The notes beneath the pieces are model-generated. The model ran no database searches. It was not told the DNA's origin and saw nothing but the letters and a program-made list of their open reading frames with translations. Positions 12,806 through 22,913 of a stretch of 64,000 nucleotides of DNA are shown piece by piece. Made by a program: the position numbers and the translations under genes. Within the stretch, counting starts at the first letter, position 1, and each line of letters starts with the position of its first letter. The stretch is from assembly GCF_018736105.1 (NCBI RefSeq), contig NZ_CP076135.1:1-64000 (forward strand), read 5' to 3'. This DNA comes from Bradyrhizobium sediminis. Its GTDB lineage: Bacteria > Pseudomonadota > Alphaproteobacteria > Rhizobiales > Xanthobacteraceae.

Positions 12806-13372
12806 TCAACCCGCCCACGTCTCGCGCCGGGTGACCCATACATCCGCAAGATGGCCGAACAGTTCGATCTCGCGCTCCGGCGCCGCGCCGAGCCGTTTGG
12901 CCACGCCCTGCGACGCGACGTTCTCGCGGTCGATGCAGTGGATGATCCGGTCGAGTTCGAATGTCGCGAACGCCCAGTCGATCGAGGCCCGCGCCGCTTC
13001 GGCGGCATAGCCCTTGCCGCGAAATTCGCTGGCGATGCCCCAGCCGACTTCAAAGCCCGGCCAGGCCGGCGGAAACCACGGCCCGACCCGTCCGGCGAAT
13101 CTGCCTGAGGATTTTTCCTCGACCGCGAACATGCCGGCGCCGTGCAACGTCCAGTGCCCGGCCATCACGACAGTGTGACGCCAGCCGGTCATTTCATCCA
13201 GCACCGGCTTGCCATCGACGGTGATGAACCGCGCGGTAGGGGGATCGGCCAGCATTGCCGTGTAGGGCGCGATATCGGCGCTGCGCCATTGCCGCAGTAT
13301 CAGCCGCGGCGTTTCAATGACGGGGCCGTTGGGTGGGGCGAGCGTAACGCCGGGTTTCAGCGGAGAGAGCAT
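12806..13372 (-). CDS. GNAT family N-acetyltransferase (RimJ/RimL-like)
   Basis: A 188-residue GNAT acetyltransferase that would transfer acetyl from acetyl-CoA to an amine, possibly a protein N-terminus. The beginning VIETPRLILRQW and the acetyl-CoA loop EFRGKGYAAEAARA, then FELDRIIHCIDREN and SQGVAKRLGA, are typical of the RimJ/RimL branch. The ATG at 13372 has GGGGG about eight bases upstream; an ATG at 13390 would add six residues. It is convergent with the MmgE/PrpD gene and divergent from pirin. Substrate unknown. Confidence 0.88.
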   Translation of the reverse strand: MLSPLKPGVTLAPPNGPVIETPRLILRQWRSADIAPYTAMLADPPTARFITVDGKPVLDEMTGWRHTVVMAGHWTLHGAGMFAVEEKSSGRFAGRVGPWFPPAWPGFEVGWGIASEFRGKGYAAEAARASIDWAFATFELDRIIHCIDRENVASQGVAKRLGAAPEREIELFGHLADVWVTRRETWAG

Positions 13373-13532
13373 CGGTTTTCCCCCAAACATCTCATCGTTG
13401 GCTCGTCGCCGCGAAGCCCTTGTGAGATGCTTACCCCTGCGATTGCGGAGAACGCAAGCGACGAAGCCATCCCGCACTTGGACGACGCCGGAGATTTCCT
13501 GCTATGATCGCCACAAAGATCACGGAGTTCCC

Positions 13533-14450
13533 ATGAGCTGGCTCCCCTCCAACGATCCCGTGCTCGGCGATCCCCTGTCCTGCGACGCGCTCGAGCTTGT
13601 CATCGTGCCGCGTACCCGCGACCTCGGCGACGGATTCGAGGTGCGCCGCGCGCTGCCGCACGGCGGGCGCCAGATGGTCGGGCCCTTCATCTTCTTCGAT
13701 CATTTCGGACCGGTGCAGTTCATGTCCGGCAAGGGCATGGACGTTCGCCCGCATCCGCATATCGGGCTCGCTACCGTCACCTATCTGTTCGACGGCTCGA
13801 TCATGCACCGCGACAGCGAGGGCAACATCCAGGAAATCCAGCCGGGCGCGATGAACCTGATGACGGCCGGCCGCGGCATCGCCCATTCCGAGCGGACGCC
13901 GGACGTGCAGCGCGCCAGCGGCCAGAAAATGCTGGGCCTGCAGAGCTGGATCGCCTTGCCGGCAGCATCCGAGGAGATCGCGCCGTCGTTCCAGCATTAC
14001 GCGGCTACGGACCTGCCCACGGTCATCGATCGCGGCTTCACCGCGCGCATTATCGCAGGCACCGCGTTCGGCGCAACATCGCCGGTCGGCATGGTGTCGC
14101 CGTGGTTCTATACCGAGGTAACCGCAGGACAGGACACGACCCTGCCGCTCGATCCCGACCACGAGGAACGCGCGATCTACCTCGTCGACGGTGAGATCGA
14201 AATCGCCGGCGATCGCTATCAGGGACCACGGCTGCTGATCTTCCGGCCCGGCGACCGCATCGCGGTCAAGACCGTCGGGCCGACCCGGATGATGTTCCTC
14301 GGCGGCGATGCGCTGGAAGGGCCGCGCCATATCTGGTGGAATTTCGTCTCCTCCTCCAGGGAACGGATCGAACAGGCCAAACAGGACTGGAAAACCGGGC
14401 GTTTCGCCCACGTTCCCGACGAACACGAGTTCATTCCGCTGCCGGAGTGA
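13533..14450 (+). CDS. Pirin family protein
   Basis: A 305-residue bicupin of the pirin family. Some bacterial members have quercetin dioxygenase activity, others act as regulators. The metal-binding set is present: H74 and H76 in RPHPHIG, H118 and E120 in AHSERTPD. The C-terminal cupin (about 190-290) includes the [17 protein letters not shown] segment. The start is the ATG at 13533, which fits the family length; longer in-frame sequence upstream has no pirin character. The gene precedes purC by 65 bases without a clear functional tie. Confidence 0.9.
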   Translation: MSWLPSNDPVLGDPLSCDALELVIVPRTRDLGDGFEVRRALPHGGRQMVGPFIFFDHFGPVQFMSGKGMDVRPHPHIGLATVTYLFDGSIMHRDSEGNIQEIQPGAMNLMTAGRGIAHSERTPDVQRASGQKMLGLQSWIALPAASEEIAPSFQHYAATDLPTVIDRGFTARIIAGTAFGATSPVGMVSPWFYTEVTAGQDTTLPLDPDHEERAIYLVDGEIEIAGDRYQGPRLLIFRPGDRIAVKTVGPTRMMFLGGDALEGPRHIWWNFVSSSRERIEQAKQDWKTGRFAHVPDEHEFIPLPE

Positions 14451-14515
14451 GCTATCCCCTATGCTCGCTTCTCCCGCGCGCCGCGCGGGATCGTTCTGCA
14501 TTCGAAAGTAACCCG

Positions 14516-15433
14516 ATGACCACCATGCTCGCCAGCGACCTGCCCCTTCCCCGGATCGGGCGCGGCAAGGTCCGCGATATCTACGCCGTCGGCGACGACC
14601 GCGTGCTGCTGCTGACCACCGACCGCATCAGCGCATTCGATGTCGTCATGGCCGAGACCATCCCGATGAAGGGCGCGGTGCTGACGCAGATCAGCGCCTG
14701 GTGGTTCGACCAGCTCGAAGGCGTGGTGCATCATCACATGATCAGCGCCGATGCCGACACCATCATGTCCGAGGTGCCGGCGCTGCAGGGCCATCGCGCC
14801 TCGCTCGCCGGCCGCGCGATGCTGTGCAAGCGCACCAAGGTGTTTCCGATCGAATGCGTGGTCCGCGGCTATCTCTCCGGCTCGGCCTGGAAGGAATACG
14901 CAGCCCAGGGCACGCTGGCGGGCGAGAAGCTGCCGCCGGGCCTCTTGGAAAGCGCCAAACTGGAGCCTGCGATCTTCAGCCCGGCGACCAAGGCCGAAAC
15001 CGGCCACGACGAGAACATCACGATCGCGCGGATGCGCGAGGTGCTCGGCGACGAGGTGGCCTACGAGCTGGAGAGCATGAGCCGCGCCGTCTACACGCTC
15101 GGCGAAAAAATCGCCCGCGAGCAGGGCATCATCATTGCCGACACCAAGTTCGAATTCGGACGCGACAAGAACGGCCACATCATCCTGATCGACGAGGTGA
15201 TGACTCCCGACAGTTCGCGGTTCTGGGCAGCCGATGCCTACAGGCCCGGCCAGCCGCAGCCGAGCTTCGACAAGCAGCCGTTGCGCGATTATCTCGACGC
15301 CGAGCGCCGCGCCGGCCGCTGGAACGGCGACGCCCCGCCGCCGCCGCTGCCGGCCAGCGTGGTGGACGCCACCAGCAAGCGCTATCTCGAAGCCTATCGC
15401 AGGATTACCGGAAGCGATCTCAGGATTGCTTAA
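14516..15433 (+). CDS. purC: Phosphoribosylaminoimidazole-succinocarboxamide synthase (long form)
   Basis: SAICAR synthetase joins CAIR and aspartate with ATP in purine synthesis. The 305-residue product has GKVRDIY near the N-terminus, the [11 protein letters not shown] motif, [14 protein letters not shown] and the [13 protein letters not shown] and DTKFEFG segments. At about 305 residues it is of the long, Ade1-like type rather than the short bacterial type of about 240-255 residues. No other pur gene is in the window, so this may be a stand-alone or second copy. The ATG at 14516 is chosen because the family homology starts there. Confidence 0.93.
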   Translation: MTTMLASDLPLPRIGRGKVRDIYAVGDDRVLLLTTDRISAFDVVMAETIPMKGAVLTQISAWWFDQLEGVVHHHMISADADTIMSEVPALQGHRASLAGRAMLCKRTKVFPIECVVRGYLSGSAWKEYAAQGTLAGEKLPPGLLESAKLEPAIFSPATKAETGHDENITIARMREVLGDEVAYELESMSRAVYTLGEKIAREQGIIIADTKFEFGRDKNGHIILIDEVMTPDSSRFWAADAYRPGQPQPSFDKQPLRDYLDAERRAGRWNGDAPPPPLPASVVDATSKRYLEAYRRITGSDLRIA

Positions 15434-15486
15434 GTCGGACCTCTGATGCCAAGCTCCCCGGCATAAAAACGACAGGGGAGCGCCGC

Positions 15487-16290
15487 ATGACCGAGACCGA
15501 CACAGTTCTGATCGAACGCGATGGACCGGTGACCATCGTCTCCATCGACCGCCCGCATTGCCGCAACGCCGTCGACGGCGCGACCGCGCGCAAGCTGTTC
15601 GACGCGTTCCGGGCCTTCGACGCCGATGCCGAGGCGTCGGTCGCGGTGTTCACCGGCACCGGCGGCCATTTCTGCGCCGGCGCCGACCTCAAGGCGGTGG
15701 CTTCTGGCGATCCCAACAAGAAGCGCGAGATCGGCGGCCACGATTCGATCGCGCCGATGGGACCAAGCCGGCTGCGGCTGTCGAAACCGGTGATCGCGGC
15801 AGTCGAAGGCTATGCAGTGGCCGGCGGCATGGAACTGGCGCTGTGGGCCGACATGCGCGTGGTCGCCGAGGACGCCACCTTCGGCATCTTCTGCCGCCGC
15901 TTCGGCGTGCCCTTGATCGATCTCGGCACCATCCGGCTGCCGCGACTGATCGGGCATTCGCAGGCGATCGATCTCATCCTGACCGGACGTCCCGTCGGCG
16001 GCCCGGAGGCGCTGCGCATGGGGCTCGCCAACCGCTTGGTGCCCAGGGGCGAGACCCGCGCTCAGGCGATCGCGCTGGCAAAACAGATCGCGGCCTTCCC
16101 GCAAACCTGTATGCGCGCCGACCGGTTGTCGGCGCTGCGGCAGTGGGACCTTGAAGAGGAAGACGCCATCGCCAACGAAATGCGCGGCGGGCTTGAAGTC
16201 ATTGCGTCAGGCGAGACATTGTCCGGCGCAGCGCGCTTTGCGTCGGGCATAGGACGTCACGGCGCGTTCGGTGGAGGTGGCAGGAAGTGA
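15487..16290 (+). CDS. Enoyl-CoA hydratase/isomerase (crotonase) family protein
   Basis: A 267-residue crotonase-fold protein, likely acting on a CoA thioester. It shows the oxyanion-hole segments GTGGHFCAGADLKAV (about 57-71) and AVAGGMELALWADMRV (about 112-127), and the RLPRLIGHSQAIDLILTG region. The ATG at 15487 is supported by length. It overlaps the next gene by four bases (GTGA), so the two were probably co-translated before the neighbour was broken. The exact reaction cannot be read from sequence. Confidence 0.88.
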   Translation: MTETDTVLIERDGPVTIVSIDRPHCRNAVDGATARKLFDAFRAFDADAEASVAVFTGTGGHFCAGADLKAVASGDPNKKREIGGHDSIAPMGPSRLRLSKPVIAAVEGYAVAGGMELALWADMRVVAEDATFGIFCRRFGVPLIDLGTIRLPRLIGHSQAIDLILTGRPVGGPEALRMGLANRLVPRGETRAQAIALAKQIAAFPQTCMRADRLSALRQWDLEEEDAIANEMRGGLEVIASGETLSGAARFASGIGRHGAFGGGGRK

Positions 16291-17333
16291 CGATGCTGCA
16301 ACCTCTCTCCAACGACGTGCAAACTTTCGTCACCCGCGATTTCCGCCTGCAAAGCGGCATCGTCATGCCGACCGTTACCATCGCCTACCGGACGCTGGGG
16401 GTCCTTGCGCCCGACCGCGGCAACGCGGTGCTGGTCACCCATGGCAACACCAGCGGTCCGCAGATGATCGATCCCCTGGGATCGACCGGCGAGGGAAGCT
16501 GGAACGAGATCGTCAGCCCCGGCAAGGCGGTCGACACCAACCGCTTCTTTGCGATCTGTCCGAACATGCTGGGGTCGTCCTACGGATCGACCAATGCGGC
16601 GAGCATCGATCCCGCAACCGGCAAACCCTACGGGCCGCGGTTTCCCGATATCACCGTGAGCGACATCGTCGCCACCCAGCGCGCGCTGCTCGATCATCTC
16701 GGCATCGGAAGCCTGGTTGCGATCGTCGGCCCGTCCTATGGCGGCTTCCAGGCCTTCCAGTGGGCGGTGAACTATCCCGGCATGATGAAGGGGATTGCCG
16801 CCATCGTCACCTCGCCCGTGGTGCCGCGCGAGCGGTCGGAAGGAAATGTGGCGCGCCTGCTCGCCACGCTGTCGCAGGATCCGAACTGGAACGGCGGCGA
16901 CTATTACGATCGCGGCGGCGTGCTGGAGACCATGACCCAGATCCGGATCGCCACGCTGAAAAACTAAGGCATCGAGACCCGCCTGCGCGATACGATGTCC
17001 GATCCGCAAGCGATCGAGGCGGCGATCCGCGACGAGTCGGCGCAATGGGCGCGAGGGTTCGATGCCAATTCGCTGATCATCCTGGCGAAGGCGCTGAGGG
17101 GTTTTGATGTGACCGCGCAATTCGGCAGCATCAGGTCGAAGGTGCTTTACGTGTTGTCCCGCACCGACAAACTGTTTCCGCCGGAACTCGCGCCCGGCGT
17201 GATGCAGGCGCTCAAGGCCGCCGGCGTCGATGCCGATTATTTCCTGCTCGACAGCGAATACGGCCATTCGGCATCCGGCCTCGACGCGCACAAATGGGCG
17301 CCGCGGCTGCGGGAGTTTATGGACGGGCTGTGA
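16287..17333 (+). pseudogene. Alpha/beta-hydrolase of the homoserine O-acetyltransferase (MetX-like) family, broken by an in-frame stop
   Basis: The frame from the GTG at 16287 (or ATG at 16293, with AGGAAG just upstream) encodes a MetX-like alpha/beta hydrolase. The nucleophile motif is GPSYGGFQ; the Asp of the triad is probably in RTDKLFPPE and the His in YGHSASG. A TAA at 16965-16967 cuts the frame after residue 226, ahead of the Asp and His, and the same frame then continues without interruption to 17333 with family sequence. One base change from a Tyr codon would explain it. Without read-through the product lacks two triad residues. A sequencing error is the main alternative. Confidence 0.85.
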
Positions 17334-17363
17334 CATCGCTTGAATAGAGCAAACTTCACCCGC

Positions 17364-17500
17364 CGTCGTCCCGGCGAACGCCGGGACCCATACGCCGTGC
17401 CGTTGACGGTTACGGGAAGTGCAAGCGGCCTTGTTGAAGCCCCCCGCTCCTGCAATAGACGACCGGGATTATGGGCCCCGGCGTTCGCCGGGGCGACGGC
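17364..17500. repeat. Inverted pair of REP-like palindromes (family CCCGGC/GCCGGG)
   Basis: Two palindromes, 17364-17392 and 17470-17500, face each other across 77 bases between the broken hydrolase and the convergent dehydrogenase gene. Each has a CCCGGCG/CGCCGGG-like stem and a CCCATA or TATGGG tail. The pair resembles a BIME, that is, paired REP units, and may act as a bidirectional 3' end. Confidence 0.85.
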
Positions 17501-17503
17501 AGG

Positions 17504-18997
17504 TTAAATCCCCGCCATCATCACGTATTTGATCTCGACATATTCTTCGATGCCGTGATGCGAGCCTTCGCGCCCCAGGCCCGATTCCTTGACGCCGCCG
17601 AACGGGGCGACCTCGGTGGTGATCAGGCCGGTGTTGACGCCGACCATGCCGGACTCCAGCGCTTCGGCGACCCGCCAGACCCTGCCGAGATCGCGCGAAT
17701 AGAAATACGACGCCAGACCGAACGGCGAGTTGTTGCACATCGCGATCACGTCGGCTTCGTCCTTGAACCGGAACACCGGCGCCATGGGGCCGAAGGTTTC
17801 TTCCTGCGCCACCAGCGCGTCGGGTGCGACATTCGCCAGCACCGTCGGCTCGAAGAAAGTGCCGCCGAGCGCATGGCGCTTGCCGCCGATGACGATCTTT
17901 GCGCCGCCCTTGACCGCATTGGCGATGTGCCTCTCGACCTTGTCGATCGCTTCCATGTTGATCAGCGGTCCCTGCGTCACGCCTTGCTCGGTGCCGTCGC
18001 CGACCTTCATCGCGGCGACCTTCTTCGACAGCTTCTCGACGAACTGGTCGTAGATGCCGTCCTGGGCATAGAGGCGATTGGCGCAGACGCAGGTCTGGCC
18101 CATGTTGCGGTATTTCGAGACCATGGCGCCTTCGACGGCGGCGTCGATATCGGCGTCGTCGAACACCACGAACGGCGCGTTGCCGCCGAGCTCGAGCCCC
18201 AGCTTCTTGACCCCGACTGAAGCCTGCCGGTACAGGATTTTCCCAACCTCGGTCGAACCGGTGAAGCCGACGAAGCGCACCGCGGGATGTTCGCACAAGA
18301 CCTTGCCGATCGGCGGCGCGTCGCCGGTGATGATGTTGAACACGCCCTTGGGCACGCCGGCCTTCTCGGCCAGCGCTGCGAGCGCCAATGCGCTGAGCGG
18401 CGTTTCGTTGGCGGGCTTGAGCACCACGGTGCAGCCGGCGGCCAGCGCCGGCGATACCTTGCGGGTGATCATCGAAGACGGGAAATTCCACGGCGTGATT
18501 GCGCCGCAGACGCCGATCGGCTGCTTGATCGCCAAGAGCCGCGCATCCGGCCGCTGCGCCGGAATGGTTTCGCCATAGACGCGACGGGCCTCCTCGGCGA
18601 AAAATTCAACATAGGCGCCGCCGATATCGACCTCGCCGAGCGCTTCGGCGAGCGGCTTGCCCTGCTCGGAGGTCAGGATCAGCGCCAGGTCCTCGCGGTT
18701 GGCGATGATCAGCTCGAACCATTTGCGCAGGATATTGGAGCGCTGCTTGGCGGTGAATTTCGCCCAGGCCGGAAATGCGCGCTGGGCGGCTTCGACCGTG
18801 TGCGCAGCATCCGCGGCGGTCATCTGCGGCACTTTCGCAAGGGCTGCGCCGGTGGCCGGGTTGTTGACGGGATGGACCGGCGTGCCGACCCAGGCGCCGT
18901 CGATATAGCAGTGCTCGCGCAGCAGCGACGGGTCCTTCAGGCGGTCGCGCAGCGATGGGGCGGAGGCTTGCGGTGTACGTGCGGCAGCGGTCGTCAT
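17504..18997 (-). CDS. gabD: NAD(P)-dependent succinate-semialdehyde dehydrogenase
   Basis: This aldehyde dehydrogenase most likely oxidises succinate semialdehyde to succinate, the last step of GABA breakdown. The 497-residue product has the cofactor segment TPWNFPSSMITRK, the catalytic glutamate motif LELGGNAPFVVFDDAD and the nucleophile C303 in GQTCVCANR, which is the SSADH version of the motif. The C-terminal PFGGVKESGLGREGSHHGIE is also SSADH-like. The ATG at 18997 follows GGGGAGTGAC, a good ribosome-binding site. No GABA transaminase is adjacent. Related semialdehydes such as glutarate semialdehyde are possible substrates. Confidence 0.9.
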   Translation of the reverse strand: MTTAAARTPQASAPSLRDRLKDPSLLREHCYIDGAWVGTPVHPVNNPATGAALAKVPQMTAADAAHTVEAAQRAFPAWAKFTAKQRSNILRKWFELIIANREDLALILTSEQGKPLAEALGEVDIGGAYVEFFAEEARRVYGETIPAQRPDARLLAIKQPIGVCGAITPWNFPSSMITRKVSPALAAGCTVVLKPANETPLSALALAALAEKAGVPKGVFNIITGDAPPIGKVLCEHPAVRFVGFTGSTEVGKILYRQASVGVKKLGLELGGNAPFVVFDDADIDAAVEGAMVSKYRNMGQTCVCANRLYAQDGIYDQFVEKLSKKVAAMKVGDGTEQGVTQGPLINMEAIDKVERHIANAVKGGAKIVIGGKRHALGGTFFEPTVLANVAPDALVAQEETFGPMAPVFRFKDEADVIAMCNNSPFGLASYFYSRDLGRVWRVAEALESGMVGVNTGLITTEVAPFGGVKESGLGREGSHHGIEEYVEIKYVMMAGI

Positions 18998-19129
18998 GGC
19001 GTCACTCCCCGGATTTTCTGGATTGGATTGGAGTATAGGCCGAAACCAGCCATAATGCATCGGCCGCCAAACGGCGGCCGTCTCGACGAAATTCGAGGTT
19101 TGCAGATTTCTCGGCTGACCGCGTCCGAC

Positions 19130-19450
19130 TCAGGCCGCGCCGCTCATATAGGTTTCGCGGCGGCCGATCATGCGCTCCGCGGCGGCCTTGGCGGCGGCCT
19201 TGGAAGACGTCGCGCAGGTACGGTATTCGAGCTCGGTCGTGATTTCGGGCTCGCGTCGTCCGAACCAGGACTTGGACCCGACCGGCAGCAGCGCCAATGC
19301 CTGCGCCACATTGTCGACCGCGCCGAACGAGTGCAGCGCACCGGTGCCGGCAATGCGAACTTCATAGATGCCCGGGGTGATCGGCGCTTCGATGTTGTCG
19401 CCGCGCCCGGCCCGGGGATACCGCTTCCATTCGCTCCAGGTCGAGATCAT
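19130..19450 (-). CDS. Conserved hypothetical protein
   Basis: A 106-residue protein I do not recognise by name. It is soluble, with GIYEVRIAGTGALHSFG in the first half, suggesting a small beta-rich domain, and an alanine-rich C-terminal helix (SSKAAAKAAAERMIG). The ATG at 19450 follows GGGGGGAC and is preferred to a TTG at 19471. It is divergent from the serine hydrolase and lies upstream of the dehydrogenase on the same strand, 132 bases away. Confidence 0.65.
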   Translation of the reverse strand: MISTWSEWKRYPRAGRGDNIEAPITPGIYEVRIAGTGALHSFGAVDNVAQALALLPVGSKSWFGRREPEITTELEYRTCATSSKAAAKAAAERMIGRRETYMSGAA

Positions 19451-19777
19451 CTTCGTCCCCCCGCAACCCAAAAAGTCACTACCATTTGCACTAAAACTTG
19501 CCGTCCGGCGGCGTCAAATTCTGCCGCATTTCAAACGCTTTACTGCCAAAAATGGTTCCCCGGCGCGGGATCGATTTGCGAACATATCGCGGATATCCGG
19601 GGCGGTCATGGGAATTGCAATCCATCCACCGCAAAATCTGACCGGGTGTTGCACTTCGGTCGCGCTGTCATGTGCGCATCCCGCCGGCAGCCACCAGCGC
19701 GGGCGGCCCTCGCTTGCAGGAGGCAGCCCCGAGGTGGAAGATCGGCGACGTCAAAAAAATCAGGATGGGAGAAGCAC
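19451..19777. other. Divergent intergenic region
   Basis: A 327-base gap between divergent genes. I see no gene. A perfect small palindrome ATATC-GCG-GATAT lies in the middle (about 19580-19592) and might be an operator. The ribosome-binding site for the serine hydrolase (GGGAGAAG) ends the region. No convincing promoter pair could be chosen. Confidence 0.5.
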
Positions 19778-20965
19778 ATGCATGGCCGGGCACAAATCGA
19801 TCACATCCTGCGCCGGGCCAGCGACGCCAGGGAGATTCCCGGCGTCGTTGCCATGGCCGCAAACAGCAAGGAGGTCATCTACCAGGGCGCGTTCGGCCAG
19901 CGCGACCTGTCCAGGGACATCGCGATGAGCCTCGACAGCGTGTTCTGGATCGCCTCGATGACCAAGGCGATCACCGCAGCCGCGGCGATGCAGCTGGTCG
20001 AGCAAGGCAAGCTCTCGCTCGACGCGCCGATCGGCAAGGTACTGCCGGATCTGGCGTCGCCCCAGGTGCTGGAAGGGTTCGGCGCCGACGGCATGCCCAG
20101 ACTGCGCGCGGCGAAAAATCCGATTTCACTGCGTCAGCTCCTGACCCACACCGCGGGCTTCAGCTATCCGATGTGGAATGGCGACATGCTGCAATATCTG
20201 GAGAAGACGGCAACGCCGTCCGCCCGAACCGGCCTGAATGCCTCGCTGAGAGTTCCGCTCATGACCGACCCCGGTACGCGCTGGGAATATGGCATCAACA
20301 TCGATTGGGCCGGCAAAGCCGTGGAGGCCGCCAGCGGCCAGCGGCTCGACGCTTACCTGCGCGATCATCTGTTTGCCCCGCTCGGCATGACCGACACCGC
20401 GTTCAAGATCGGCGATGCGCAACGTCAGCGCCTGGTCGGCGTGCATGCCCGGGGCGCGGATGGATCGCTGACGACGATTCCGTTCGAGGTCGAACAGAAT
20501 CCGGAATTTCACGCCGGTGGCGGCGGGCTTTATGCCACCGCGGCCGATTACATCAAATTCACCCAGATGATCCTCAACAAGGGCCGCGGCAACGGCAATC
20601 AGGTGCTCAAACCCGAAACGATCGCGGCGATGGGGGAGAACCACATCGGCGAACTCAACATGACCGGATTGACGTCTTACATGGCCCCGCTGACCAACGA
20701 CGTCGATTTCTTCCCGGATATCGTGAAGAAATGGGGCCTCAGCTTCCTGATCAACACCGCCAGGACGCCGGAGGGCCGCAGCCCCGGCAGCCTCGCCTGG
20801 GCCGGCCTCGCCAACACCTATTACTGGATCGATCCGTCGCGCGACATCACCGGCGTGATCCTGATGCAGGTATTGCCGTTCGCCGACGGAAAATGCCTGG
20901 AAGCGTTTGCGGGCTTCGAGCGCGGCGTCTATGCCGGGCTCGAAGCCGCGCAGAAGGCGGCATAG
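19778..20965 (+). CDS. Beta-lactamase-fold serine hydrolase (class C / EstB-like)
   Basis: A 395-residue protein of the beta-lactamase-related serine hydrolase family; members are esterases, D-aminopeptidases or amide hydrolases rather than drug-resistance enzymes. The nucleophile motif is S60-M-T-K63 in [11 protein letters not shown]171 in WEYGIN takes the place of the second-motif Tyr, and the third-motif region reads GLANTYYW rather than the classical KTG. No signal peptide is seen, so it is likely cytoplasmic. The ATG at 19778 follows GGGAGAAG. It is followed after 46 bases by an acyl-CoA ligase and may share its transcript. Confidence 0.88.
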   Translation: MHGRAQIDHILRRASDAREIPGVVAMAANSKEVIYQGAFGQRDLSRDIAMSLDSVFWIASMTKAITAAAAMQLVEQGKLSLDAPIGKVLPDLASPQVLEGFGADGMPRLRAAKNPISLRQLLTHTAGFSYPMWNGDMLQYLEKTATPSARTGLNASLRVPLMTDPGTRWEYGINIDWAGKAVEAASGQRLDAYLRDHLFAPLGMTDTAFKIGDAQRQRLVGVHARGADGSLTTIPFEVEQNPEFHAGGGGLYATAADYIKFTQMILNKGRGNGNQVLKPETIAAMGENHIGELNMTGLTSYMAPLTNDVDFFPDIVKKWGLSFLINTARTPEGRSPGSLAWAGLANTYYWIDPSRDITGVILMQVLPFADGKCLEAFAGFERGVYAGLEAAQKAA

Positions 20966-21011
20966 CGTTTTGACTTTGCCGGCGCGTCGCTCGACGCATG
21001 GAGGGACGAAC

Positions 21012-22706
21012 ATGTCAGATCTGGCGGATAGCTATGTTTGCGGCGTCGCCGATGCGCCGCTGCTCGGCGAGACCATCGGACACAGCCTGGACAAGGCCGT
21101 CCGGCGCTGGGCGGATCGTGAGGCGCTGGTTTCGCCGAGCCATGACGTCAGGTGGACGTGGCGGGAACTGGCGCAGCGCGTCGATGCGCTGGCGGCGGGC
21201 TTTGTCGCGCTCGGCCTCGAGCGCGGCGCACGGATCGGCGTCTGGTCGCTGAACCGGCCGGAATGGACGCTGACGCAATTTGCCGCCGCCAAGGCCGGGC
21301 TCATTCTGGTCACCATCAATCCCGCCTACCGTCTCAGCGAACTCGAATTCGCCCTGGCCAAGGTAGGCTGCGCCGCGATCGTCACGGCGACCGCGTTCAA
21401 GACCTCTGACTACATGGGGATGCTGAACACGCTGATGCCCGAACTGGCAACGGCCCAGCCGGGCGAATTGCATGCGGCGCGGCTGCCGCAACTGCGCATG
21501 GTGATCCAGGTCGGCGGCCCGGCATGTCCAGGCACGATTCCATTCGAACAGGTTGCGGGCATGGGCGGCGCGCGTCACCGCGAGGCGCTCGCAACCCTGG
21601 CCAAGACCCTGCAGTTCGACGATGCCGTCAACATCCAGTTCACCAGCGGCACCACCGGATCGCCGAAGGGCGTCACGCTGACGCATCACAACATCCTCAA
21701 CAACGGCTATTTCGTCGGCCGCGCGATGCGCCTCACGGAAGCCGACCGCATCTGCATTCCGGTGCCGCTCTATCACTGCTTCGGCATGGTGATGGGCAAC
21801 CTCGCCTCGGTCACCTCGGGCGCCGCCATGGTCTATCCCGGCGAAGGCTTCGATCCGCTGGTGACGCTGCAGACCATCGAGCGGGAAAGATGCACGACGC
21901 TCTACGGCGTCCCCACCATGTTCATCGCCGAACTCGACCATCCCGACTTCGCCAAGTTCGATCTGTCATCGCTGCGCACCGGCATCATGGCCGGCGCGCC
22001 CTGCCCGATCGAGGTGATGCGGCGGGTCAACGAGCAGATGAACATGCGCGAGGTGACCATCGCCTACGGCATGACCGAAACCAGCCCGGTCAGTTTCCAG
22101 AGCGCCACCGACGATCCGCTGGAACGCCGGGTCTCCACCGTCGGGCGGATCCATCCGCATGTCGAGGTCAAGGTCGTCGATCAGGAGGGGCGCGTCGTGC
22201 CGCGCGGCGAACGCGGCGAACTCTGCACCCGCGGCTACAGCGTGATGCTGGGCTATTGGGACGAGCCGGAAAAAACCGCCGACGTGCTCGACGCCTCGGG
22301 CTGGATGCACACCGGCGACATCGCGATCATCGACGCGGAGGGTTACTGCAACATCGTCGGCCGCATCAAGGACATGGTGATCCGCGGCGGCGAAAACCTC
22401 TACCCGCGCGAGATCGAGGAGTTCCTCTATCGCCATCCCAAGATCCAGGACGTCCAGATCTTCGGCGTCGCCGACGATCGCTACGGCGAGGAGCTTTGCG
22501 CCTGGATCAGGGTGCGGTCCGGCGAGGCGCTGACCGCCGACGAGGTCCGCGCCTTCTGCCAGGGCCAGATCGCCCACAACAAGATCCCGCGCTACGTCGA
22601 ATTCGTCGACGAATTTCCGATGACCGTGACCGGCAAGATCCAGAAATTCCTGATGCGCGACGCGGTCGAGGCGAAGCTCGGGTTGAAGGCGGCGAAGACG
22701 GCGTAA
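21012..22706 (+). CDS. AMP-binding acyl-CoA synthetase (fatty-acid/organic-acid CoA ligase)
   Basis: A 564-residue ANL-superfamily ligase that activates a carboxylic acid through an acyl-AMP to a CoA thioester. The P-loop [18 protein letters not shown] starts near 210, followed by [19 protein letters not shown], the hinge region [18 protein letters not shown] and the catalytic lysine K542 in TVTGKIQKF. Layout matches FadD-like medium/long-chain enzymes. The ATG at 21012 has GAGGGACG upstream. The chain length of the substrate cannot be told from sequence. Confidence 0.92.
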   Translation: MSDLADSYVCGVADAPLLGETIGHSLDKAVRRWADREALVSPSHDVRWTWRELAQRVDALAAGFVALGLERGARIGVWSLNRPEWTLTQFAAAKAGLILVTINPAYRLSELEFALAKVGCAAIVTATAFKTSDYMGMLNTLMPELATAQPGELHAARLPQLRMVIQVGGPACPGTIPFEQVAGMGGARHREALATLAKTLQFDDAVNIQFTSGTTGSPKGVTLTHHNILNNGYFVGRAMRLTEADRICIPVPLYHCFGMVMGNLASVTSGAAMVYPGEGFDPLVTLQTIERERCTTLYGVPTMFIAELDHPDFAKFDLSSLRTGIMAGAPCPIEVMRRVNEQMNMREVTIAYGMTETSPVSFQSATDDPLERRVSTVGRIHPHVEVKVVDQEGRVVPRGERGELCTRGYSVMLGYWDEPEKTADVLDASGWMHTGDIAIIDAEGYCNIVGRIKDMVIRGGENLYPREIEEFLYRHPKIQDVQIFGVADDRYGEELCAWIRVRSGEALTADEVRAFCQGQIAHNKIPRYVEFVDEFPMTVTGKIQKFLMRDAVEAKLGLKAAKTA

Positions 22707-22913
22707 GGGGCGTTGCGCTACGCGCACGATGGGTAACGATCCGGTATCCCGGACGCGGCGCAGCGCCCGCCGCGGGGCCTCGGCAAAAAAGCGAAAACAA
22801 CCCCATGCATAGTAAGATTTGGGGTTCGCGATACCTACCCTGATACCATCTTGCGGTTACTTTAGGCGTGGGAGGCAAAGCCACCGGGTCGCGCAAATGC
22901 ATGAGGGTTCTTA

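Noticed and set aside
18287..20965. An 892-codon plus-strand frame that would join sequence opposite the dehydrogenase to the serine hydrolase
   Set aside because: The part before 19778 is antisense to two minus-strand genes and has no family character; the hydrolase has its own ATG and ribosome-binding site.
19778..20965. A beta-lactam resistance gene
   Set aside because: The fold is right, but the third active-site motif is not KTG, there is no signal peptide, and relatives are mostly esterases or peptidases.
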